Origin: Woeseiaceae bacterium
Lineage (GTDB): Bacteria > Pseudomonadota > Gammaproteobacteria > Steroidobacterales > Woeseiaceae
Direction of reading: 5' to 3'
Assembly: GCA_021773075.1 (NCBI GenBank)
Contig: JAJFKT010000012.1
Location: 310,001-374,000 of the forward strand
DNA length: 64,000 nucleotides
The notes under the pieces are model-generated. The model was not told the DNA's origin. It ran no database searches and saw nothing but the letters and a program-made list of their open reading frames with translations. Both the position numbers and the translations under genes were made by a program. Positions 57,737 through 64,000 of the stretch are shown here, piece after piece (within the stretch, counting starts at the first letter, position 1; every line of letters starts with the position of its first letter).

Positions 57737-58663
57737 TCAAGTATCGACCACTGCGGCTAAACCCGGGCTATGACCGCGCCACCACTCCGCCACCGTGAGC
57801 GCGGTTTTTTCGTTAACGAGGTAGCCGTATTCGGAATGCACATTTAGCACACCATTCAGCCTGTAGTTGTTCAGCAGTTCATCGTCCTCGATCGCCTGCA
57901 ACAAATCGAGGTCGATCATCTCTCCAAAATTGTTTGCCATTACTGGGTCAATTGCGGTGAGATCCCCTACTGCCGTCAGATTCTTCCAACGCCGAATGTT
58001 GCCGGGGTATCGCTCAGGTCCGAACATGTCGTGGCCGTGAATTCTCTTTTGCATATAACGCTGGCCCAAGGGGCTACCCATCGTCAGAAACAGATCTACA
58101 TTGACCGGGTTTCCGTGACTGTGGCTGAGTTCCCAAAGAGACTCGTAGGCGATAACCGAACCCATGCTGTGCCCGATCAACAGCACTGGGTGCTCACCAC
58201 CGGCCGCTGCAAGTAGCGGTAATTTGAGCATTCGCCGCACATGATCGGTGATGCCGTTTTCGTTTTTTTGGTATCGCCTGAGGTCACGTAGGTGAACCTC
58301 CATTTGCTCGCTCGCCAGATGTGGAATCAGAAACGGCATCATGTCACCCAACCTGTAGATCCATCGCGTCAATCTGCGCGACCAGGCTGACGCCTCCGCA
58401 ATATCTTCCGCATTGGCTTCGGGCTGTTCGATCACAGCTTCAACAGCCGCCCTGTCGAGTTCGAAATCGCGGTGTGTCTTGTAGAAATCGTAGGTCCAGC
58501 TGACGAGATCGAATCCACCGGCTGTCGCCTCGATCGCATCCGCAACAGGACGGTCCGTGCGGCGCAATCCGGCAATAAGGCATCGAAACAGTGCCGCGCG
58601 ATGCTCTTCGGGTTCCGGCTTCGGTAACAAGCCGGGCACATAGATAATCAAAGGATGAGCCAT
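57737..58663 (-). CDS. Alpha/beta-hydrolase, lipase-like
   Basis: A 308-residue alpha/beta-hydrolase-fold protein. The nucleophile elbow is LLIGHSMGSVIAYESLW (Ser about 166). The N-terminus PLIIYVPGLLPKPEP and TMGSPLGQRY are typical of lipase-like enzymes. No signal peptide is seen. It begins six bases after the HAD phosphatase gene and is probably co-transcribed with it. The substrate is unknown. Confidence 0.82.
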   Translation of the reverse strand: MAHPLIIYVPGLLPKPEPEEHRAALFRCLIAGLRRTDRPVADAIEATAGGFDLVSWTYDFYKTHRDFELDRAAVEAVIEQPEANAEDIAEASAWSRRLTRWIYRLGDMMPFLIPHLASEQMEVHLRDLRRYQKNENGITDHVRRMLKLPLLAAAGGEHPVLLIGHSMGSVIAYESLWELSHSHGNPVNVDLFLTMGSPLGQRYMQKRIHGHDMFGPERYPGNIRRWKNLTAVGDLTAIDPVMANNFGEMIDLDLLQAIEDDELLNNYRLNGVLNVHSEYGYLVNEKTALTVAEWWRGHSPGLAAVVDT

Positions 58664-58669
58664 TGTGTA

Positions 58670-59356
58670 TTAGATACCGAGCAGCTTCAGCAGTTCACCA
58701 ATATTCGAAACTTCGATTTCGGCTTCCTCAAATTCTTCAGGCCAGATACTGGCATTGCGATTCACCCATGCCGTGCGCAGGCCCGCATTGCGCGCGGCGT
58801 TTACGTCATACAATGGGTGATCCCCAACGTGCAATGTTTGCTCAGCACTTGCGCCGCCAACCTGCACGGCCAGATCAAATACCTGCCGCGCCGGTTTCGC
58901 CGCACCCGCGATTGCCGCGGTTATGACCTCGTCGAACAAATGATCGAGGCCAATCTTCTCAAGATTCGCGTTGCCGTTGGTCACCGCAATAATGGTGTAG
59001 CGCTCTTTGAATGCCTCGAGCGTAGGCACGACCTCGGGAAAAATATCGACGTCATTACGCACTTCGTCGAATACCTCGAAAGCGTCATCAATGAAGTCAG
59101 TATCATAACCGGCGGCGATTCCGACCCGCTCAAGGACTGTTCGGCGTAAGAACGTCAAATCGTGTGCCTGATCTGAAAACTCGGCACCAACCTGCTTTCT
59201 GACTTCAAGCATATCCGCCGGCTCGTACAACTCAGTGATGCGCGGGTAGTTCTCCCCAATCCACGAGTACAGTCGTTGCTCTGCTCGCTTTATGACCGGG
59301 TGAATTTCCCAAAGCGTGTCGTCGAGATCGAGCGTGATTGTTTGAATGTCATCCAC
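58670..59356 (-). CDS. HAD-family phosphatase (YigB-like)
   Basis: A 228-residue HAD hydrolase. Motif I is TLDLDDTLWEIHPVI (Asp10, Asp12), motif II AVTNGN, motif III lysine in AAKPARQVF, motif IV HVGDHPLYDVNAARNAG. The sequence resembles YigB, a riboflavin-pathway phosphatase, but other substrates are possible. Its 5' end is divergent from the glyoxalase-fold gene. Confidence 0.88.
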   Translation of the reverse strand: MDDIQTITLDLDDTLWEIHPVIKRAEQRLYSWIGENYPRITELYEPADMLEVRKQVGAEFSDQAHDLTFLRRTVLERVGIAAGYDTDFIDDAFEVFDEVRNDVDIFPEVVPTLEAFKERYTIIAVTNGNANLEKIGLDHLFDEVITAAIAGAAKPARQVFDLAVQVGGASAEQTLHVGDHPLYDVNAARNAGLRTAWVNRNASIWPEEFEEAEIEVSNIGELLKLLGI

Positions 59357-59429
59357 AGTTGCTGTCTATGCGAGGATCGACGACCATTGTGAATTCAAAA
59401 TCGACACGAGTCCAACGCGGAGCCAAGCC

Positions 59430-59849
59430 ATGAAATACCTGCATACGATGGTACGCGTCAAAGATATCGACGCTTCACTCAAATTCTACTGCAATCAACT
59501 GGGACTCGATGAGCTCAGACGGCACGACAGCGAGCAAGGTCGATTTACGCTCGTATTCCTCGCAGCGCCCGGCGACGAAGAAGCACAAGTCGAGTTGACG
59601 CACAACTGGGACCCTGAAGAATACGACGAGGGCCGTAACTTCGGCCACCTTGCCTATCAGGTCGACAACATATATCAGCTTTGCCAATCATTGATGGATG
59701 CCGGTGTTACGATCAATCGCCCGCCTCGAGACGGCCGGATGGCTTTCGTCCGATCGCCGGACAACATCTCGATCGAATTGCTGCAAAAAGGCGAGTCTTT
59801 GCCGCCGCAAGAACCTTGGGCTTCGATGGAAAGCCAGGGTCATTGGTAA
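59430..59849 (+). CDS. Glyoxalase/VOC-family protein, lactoylglutathione lyase-like
   Basis: A 139-residue VOC-fold protein. It starts MKYLHTMVRVKDIDASLKFY and contains ELTHNWDPEEYDEGRNFGHLAY and FVRSPDNISIELLQK, matching glyoxalase I with its metal-ligand His and Glu. ATG 59430 follows GGAG by seven bases. It converts the methylglyoxal-glutathione adduct in the known family; the role here is inferred. Confidence 0.88.
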   Translation: MKYLHTMVRVKDIDASLKFYCNQLGLDELRRHDSEQGRFTLVFLAAPGDEEAQVELTHNWDPEEYDEGRNFGHLAYQVDNIYQLCQSLMDAGVTINRPPRDGRMAFVRSPDNISIELLQKGESLPPQEPWASMESQGHW

Positions 59850-59869
59850 TAAAAACAGGAGTAACCAGT

Positions 59870-60847
59870 ATGCGAAATATTTTCCAGATACTTGGTCTGA
59901 CGATCATCTTGCTTGTAGTTGGCGACGCAAACATTGCAGCAGCCGAAGTCACGAAGAACCAAAAAGCGGTGCTAGTAACAGGAGCCAGCACGGGCATCGG
60001 GCGCCACGCTGCCGAAACATTAGCTGCCAAGGGCTATTTCGTATACGCCGGTGCGCGTAAGCAAGCCGACCTGGACGCACTCAACGAAATCCTGAACGTG
60101 CAGGCGATCCGTCTTGACGTGACAAAGCAAGACGAGATTGCTGCTGCCGTTGAGACTGTACGGCAAGCGGGTCGCGGCCTGTATGGACTCGTCAATAACG
60201 CGGGTATCGGCTCAACAGCGGGTCCCATCATTGAGGCCGATGTCAGTGACATTCGTTGGGTACTCGACGTCAATGTATTCGGCGTTATCGATGTGACCAA
60301 GGCATTTGCGCCGCTCATCATCGAAAGCAAGGGTCGCATCACGACGATCGGCTCGATTGCGGGAACCGGCGCTTGGGTCGGCGGCGGCGATTACACAATG
60401 AGCAAGCATGCCATTGAGGCGTTTTCCGATGTTCTTGGTCTCGAAATGGCGCGCTTTGATGTGCACGCCAGCGTCATTCAGCCTGGAAACTACCGATCAA
60501 ATATTTCCAAGTCCAACCGTGAGCGCCGTGGCGAATTGACCGAGGCGCAGAAAAACTCTCCGTACGCCGACTACTACGCAGGTGGCCGGGAAGGGTCTGC
60601 TGACCGCAGCCAGTATAAGGAGCCGGATGAGGTTACCGCAGCCATCGAACACTCACTGTTCGACCCGAATCCACAGATCCGTTACATGGTCGTGCCGAAT
60701 CGCCCGGAGGCTGAATGGACGATTGGCAACGGCATCAGACGCATTGCTCAACGAAACGAAAATCAGGAGCACTCGTTCAGCCGCGCGGAGCTCATCGAAA
60801 TGCTGGACCAGGCAATCGCTGTCGAGAACGGGACTGCTGGCGAATAG
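59870..60847 (+). CDS. Exported short-chain dehydrogenase/reductase
   Basis: SDR-fold oxidoreductase of 325 residues. The NAD(P) motif VLVTGASTGIGRHAAE (about 34-49), NNAG and the catalytic YTMSK (Tyr about 175, Lys about 179) are all present. An N-terminal Sec-like signal (MRNIFQILGLTIILLVVGDA then NIAAAE) precedes the domain, which is unusual for a cofactor-dependent SDR. ATG 59870 has AGGAG eight bases upstream, so the signal is part of the translated protein. Confidence 0.88.
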   Translation: MRNIFQILGLTIILLVVGDANIAAAEVTKNQKAVLVTGASTGIGRHAAETLAAKGYFVYAGARKQADLDALNEILNVQAIRLDVTKQDEIAAAVETVRQAGRGLYGLVNNAGIGSTAGPIIEADVSDIRWVLDVNVFGVIDVTKAFAPLIIESKGRITTIGSIAGTGAWVGGGDYTMSKHAIEAFSDVLGLEMARFDVHASVIQPGNYRSNISKSNRERRGELTEAQKNSPYADYYAGGREGSADRSQYKEPDEVTAAIEHSLFDPNPQIRYMVVPNRPEAEWTIGNGIRRIAQRNENQEHSFSRAELIEMLDQAIAVENGTAGE

Positions 60848-60871
60848 GCGATTTTCCTTGGAACGACGTTC

Positions 60872-60900
60872 GGGCGACAACGATTTTGTCGTTGTCGCCC
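60872..60900. terminator. Perfect 12-bp hairpin between convergent genes
   Basis: GGGCGACAACGA, loop TTTTG, TCGTTGTCGCCC. It lies between the SDR stop and the DUF2269 stop, 24 and 7 bases away respectively. No T-run follows. A bidirectional terminator is the likely role. Confidence 0.65.
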
Positions 60901-60907
60901 CGTCTCC

Positions 60908-61369
60908 TTACGCGTATGCCCCGAACTTCGAGATCATTAGAAAAAACAGGACAAGCACGCTGCCGAAAGCTGGCACGCCGAGCGCGATCCATGCCCGCAT
61001 CAACACCCTGTAGTCATCTCTGTGTGCGCCAGCCGCGAGGTGATTCTTGATTCGAATCTGAATCCAGACAACGGGAATCCAGCAAAATCCAACGAACGCG
61101 TACAAAGAAACAACAGTAATAAACCATACGGAATCAAAGGCGATATTCAGTTTCTGCATAAGCCACAATCCCGTAGCAAACTGGATAAAGACGGCCGGCG
61201 TGGTGAATACCCAGTCGGCAATCACGACGTTTTGTGTCGTTACTTTCATCGCCTCGTCATTCTTACTGAGGTAAGCCTTCAACATGAAGAAGGCCGTCCC
61301 AATACCTGTGCCGAATAACACAGTCGCGCTCAGAATATGCACCAGCTTTACCCAAAGATAGGCACTCAT
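60908..61369 (-). CDS. DUF2269-family integral membrane protein
   Basis: A 153-residue protein with four hydrophobic segments. It opens MSAYLWVKLVHILSATVLFG and contains VIADWVFTTPAVFIQFATGLWL, the layout of DUF2269 proteins, whose function is unknown. It is three bases after the saccharopine-dehydrogenase-like gene on the same strand. Confidence 0.85.
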   Translation of the reverse strand: MSAYLWVKLVHILSATVLFGTGIGTAFFMLKAYLSKNDEAMKVTTQNVVIADWVFTTPAVFIQFATGLWLMQKLNIAFDSVWFITVVSLYAFVGFCWIPVVWIQIRIKNHLAAGAHRDDYRVLMRAWIALGVPAFGSVLVLFFLMISKFGAYA

Positions 61370-61372
61370 AAA

Positions 61373-62494
61373 TCAAGTCGCTTCATTGATACTCCAACTG
61401 ATGTCCAGATTCGCGACTTCCTGATCGAAGTCCGACAAATTAAACATTCCCAAACACGGATGCGCACCGCGCAAAGAAATCTCGTCGGCCGCAAATTTGC
61501 GCGCGAGAATAAGTGCCGGGCTGCACGGAATTTCGGGACCATGATTCTGACGCGCCGTTATGTTCCAGACGAGCACCTGTTGTGCACCGTCCGGAGCAAC
61601 GCCCGACAATCTTATGTGCATGCCGCCAACATCCGAGCCAAGACCGATCAGTTTGTCACTAACTCGTCTGAAGGTCGGGACAAACTTACTCCAGTCTCGT
61701 ACGAGTCGGGAACGAGTCAGCCAGCCCATCGACCACAACGCCAGTTGTTCCCACTTAGCCTCCAAAGCTGCGTGAAACGTAGCCGTTTTCAAGCCAGGCA
61801 CATAGTCCGGTAACAGACCGAGATCCGGAACGTCGCAGGCACCCGCAAGTCGAATACCAAATTCCGTATAGCGTTGAACTCTCAGATTCTGCCATCCATG
61901 CATTTTGGTCCAATGCCCATCAACCAGGACATCGAACGGCTTTCCGCAATAACTTAAGACTGCGCTAACAGTGCCCGTGCCGCGCGGTGTTTGGTGTGCG
62001 GGCGCAATAGACGTTTCAATCTCACGAATAGAGGCAAAGCGATCTCGAAGATGATCGATGACGACGCTGGACAAACCCGGCAACGTGCTTGCACCCGTAA
62101 TCAGAAGAACGTTATTTCGTTCCGCGGCTTTATTGAGTACGTTGAAGCCCTCGACGAATCGCCTGCCATCGGCGAGATCAATATAGTGACTACCTGCTTT
62201 GATACAGGCTTCGGCTACTCGATAATCCTGCCCCTGATACGGCCCAGCCGTGTGTATGACTATGTTTGGTTGCAGCGTCGTCAGATTTTTATCGAAATCT
62301 GGCCCAAACTGATCGAGAGACACAGCGGTGATCGCCGCGCTCGGGTTCGTCTGGCGCAATTCGTTTGCGATGACTTCGGCGTTTTCTTTCCGTCGGCTGC
62401 TAATAACGAGTTCAGTGTTTGCTTCGCCAACAATACGTCGGCAAATCCGGCCACCGAAATGGCCTGTTCCGCCGATGACTAGAATTTTCTTCAC
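61373..62494 (-). CDS. Saccharopine dehydrogenase-like NAD(P)-binding protein
   Basis: A 373-residue protein with an N-terminal Rossmann motif (ILVIGGTGHFGGRICRRIV) and HTAGPYQGQDYRVAEACIKA, typical of the saccharopine-dehydrogenase NADP-binding group. The C-terminal half is not assigned. No lysine-pathway neighbour is present, so the substrate is unknown. It is followed by the DUF2269 gene. Confidence 0.82.
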   Translation of the reverse strand: MKKILVIGGTGHFGGRICRRIVGEANTELVISSRRKENAEVIANELRQTNPSAAITAVSLDQFGPDFDKNLTTLQPNIVIHTAGPYQGQDYRVAEACIKAGSHYIDLADGRRFVEGFNVLNKAAERNNVLLITGASTLPGLSSVVIDHLRDRFASIREIETSIAPAHQTPRGTGTVSAVLSYCGKPFDVLVDGHWTKMHGWQNLRVQRYTEFGIRLAGACDVPDLGLLPDYVPGLKTATFHAALEAKWEQLALWSMGWLTRSRLVRDWSKFVPTFRRVSDKLIGLGSDVGGMHIRLSGVAPDGAQQVLVWNITARQNHGPEIPCSPALILARKFAADEISLRGAHPCLGMFNLSDFDQEVANLDISWSINEAT

Positions 62495-62518
62495 GGCTTG
62501 CCTATGAAAACGCGTTGT

Positions 62519-64000
62519 TCAAGTACCCATTGGCATCAAGGGTGGCAGCGGGTCGACCGAAGCCTCCTCGTTGTCTTCCACAAGCACGTTAATCGAACGC
62601 ATGGCTTTCGCGAGTGCACTACCGTCCCACTCGGCAGTAGCGCTTCCGTAGCTGTTCTCCGATAAAGCCTGCAGCTCATCGGACAACGGCGACGCTACGC
62701 GTTGCGCAATATCGCCAATGCTGCGTGGCACGTCATCCGGCCACTGCAAGCGTGCCCATTCGATCAGCGCAGCGCGAACGCCAGCCTTATCATTAGCGGC
62801 AGCCGACTTCTTCACTGCTTTGACATATTTTGCCTGCTGCTTATAGATCGGCGGTGGCTCAGGCTCCCTGGGCTCTCTTTTCTGCTCGCGGGACGACCAC
62901 CACCAGGCAACGACGGTAAGCAACCAAATTGCAGAGATAAGCTGAGTCGACTTCTTCCAGGCGCTCTCGGGAAAGAGCGACCCCGTCGTATCCGCCTCAG
63001 CGGCCGCTTCCGTCGGAACGTCGGGCGAAACGGGTGGCGGAATAACTGTTTCAGCCTCGGGTGCCTTGATCTTGATAGTTCGCGCCGGCAACGTGGCGAC
63101 GCGCCACTCACCATCCTCTATGTTCCACCATGGTATCTTCAGCTCGGGAACCTCAACCACTCCACCACGCACACCGATCATCGCGTATTGATCGCGACGT
63201 ACGCCACGAATTCCCTCTGGCTCATACAGGCGTGACAGATCCGGTTTGTCGGTGTAGACATTCATGCCATCAATCTCCGGCGGGTCAAACACCGGAATCT
63301 GCGTTTCTATCTGTCCCAATGCACTGATCGTGACCTTGCGCGTTACCGGCTCACCGGCGGCGATTTCGTTCGGTTCGCGTGACCACTCTTCACTGACTTG
63401 CACATCGCGAGCCGGCAGCCAGTCCGCATCCGCGAACTCCGCAGGCGGCGCAGGAATCGGCAGCACTTTTACGGTGTGTGCCTGCGACTCGAATACTTTG
63501 CGACCGGTAATGCGTCCATCTCGCAGCACGCGCGCTTCGAAGCGAGCTGGCGAAATCGATATCTCGCCACTCGACTGCGGGTAGATCGCGAGTACCCGTT
63601 CAATAACGTTATAGGCGCGTCCATTGAGGATCGCCTCGTAACTGCGCTCATCGCCGGCACGTTCTATTAGTACCTCGGCTCCTGTGATACCTGGGTCACG
63701 CCGACCTTCCTGGCGCGTCGCAACGGCTCGATACACCTTGAAGCGATACAGGATCTGCGACTGTACATACGCTTCTGTCTGGTCCACCTCACTCGTGATA
63801 AATACATCTGCCTCACCGGGCGGCGCGTTTGTTGGTTCATTAATCATGATCGTGATTGGCTGACTTTTTTCATTACCGACCGTTACCGCAGGAATTTCCT
63901 GTCGACCGGTGGACTTCGCCATTAGTGCGATCGTCCATGTACGACTGCGACGAATCTGTCCATTGATGATGGAGGTGTTGCTCAACTGGCTGAGCTGGCC
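62519..64000 (-). CDS. batD: BatD protein (aerotolerance-type), C-terminal part cut by window edge
   Basis: The frame is open to the window end; the reverse strand reads QLSNTSIINGQIRRSRTWTI at the edge, with the gene starting outside. It has repeated beta-sandwich modules with PPGEADVFITSEVDQTEAYVQ, a membrane helix (about 40 residues after AWKKSTQ, LISAIWLLTVVAWWW) and a helical cytoplasmic tail. BatD proteins act with BatA, BatB and MoxR-type ATPase; those genes are presumably outside to the right. Confidence 0.9.
   Translation of the reverse strand, partial: GQLSQLSNTSIINGQIRRSRTWTIALMAKSTGRQEIPAVTVGNEKSQPITIMINEPTNAPPGEADVFITSEVDQTEAYVQSQILYRFKVYRAVATRQEGRRDPGITGAEVLIERAGDERSYEAILNGRAYNVIERVLAIYPQSSGEISISPARFEARVLRDGRITGRKVFESQAHTVKVLPIPAPPAEFADADWLPARDVQVSEEWSREPNEIAAGEPVTRKVTISALGQIETQIPVFDPPEIDGMNVYTDKPDLSRLYEPEGIRGVRRDQYAMIGVRGGVVEVPELKIPWWNIEDGEWRVATLPARTIKIKAPEAETVIPPPVSPDVPTEAAAEADTTGSLFPESAWKKSTQLISAIWLLTVVAWWWSSREQKREPREPEPPPIYKQQAKYVKAVKKSAAANDKAGVRAALIEWARLQWPDDVPRSIGDIAQRVASPLSDELQALSENSYGSATAEWDGSALAKAMRSINVLVEDNEEASVDPLPPLMPMGT

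Overview
The window looks like a chromosomal segment of a gammaproteobacterium, probably a marine or sediment lineage related to Chromatiales, Woeseiales or Xanthomonadales. The evidence is gene order: aroQ-accB-accC-prmA, dusB-fis and purH-purD run one way, followed by rho-trxA divergent from rhlB. A CIRCE operator sits upstream of groES-groEL. The taxon is an inference from synteny and protein features; no rRNA gene is present to settle it. No tRNA, rRNA or CRISPR array was seen.

Region 1 (1-16.1 kb) is housekeeping. It holds the groS-groL operon (groL is cut by the window edge), a DsbD with a duplicated N-terminal domain and a TlpA-like thioredoxin. Then come aroQ, the acetyl-CoA carboxylase subunits accB and accC, prmA, a zinc-ribbon/DUF3426 membrane protein, dusB-fis, purH-purD, moeA and a beta-carbonic anhydrase. 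Region 2 (16.1-21.2 kb) has rho and trxA facing rhlB, then a yrfG-like nucleotidase, cysQ and a DUF465 protein.

Region 3 (21.2-33.1 kb) has a PadR regulator with a perfect palindromic operator, coupled to a CPBP membrane protease. It is followed by a CusABC-type copper/silver efflux operon with a small cysteine-rich exported protein upstream, then trhO, plsB and an exported PqqB-like metallo-hydrolase.

Region 4 (33.1-46.3 kb) is the most unusual part. One tightly coupled operon encodes two DUF697-like GTPases, an alkyltransferase-like protein lacking its cysteine, a tandem DsbA/HCCA-isomerase-fold protein and a small hydrolase, with an Ala/Asp-repeat lipoprotein nearby. A second operon encodes an ECF sigma factor, a probable anti-sigma factor, a Spy-like protein, a DUF1800/DUF1501 exported pair and a DUF885 peptidase. 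Directly upstream of it is a lone contractile-tail sheath protein with no other phage gene.

Region 5 (46.3-54.3 kb) holds a D-cysteine desulfhydrase/ACC deaminase-like enzyme, an L,D-transpeptidase, a methyltransferase, an M48 lipoprotein peptidase, sohB, lipA and an OmpA-family protein. Region 6 (54.3-57.7 kb) is accessory. It has gene debris (one TolB-type propeller repeat and a group II intron reverse-transcriptase fragment), then five small same-strand genes, mostly membrane proteins, separated by related short GC-rich repeats. Region 7 (57.7-64 kb) has a lipase-like hydrolase, a HAD phosphatase, a glyoxalase-fold protein, an exported SDR, a DUF2269 membrane protein, a saccharopine-dehydrogenase-like protein and the C-terminal part of BatD.
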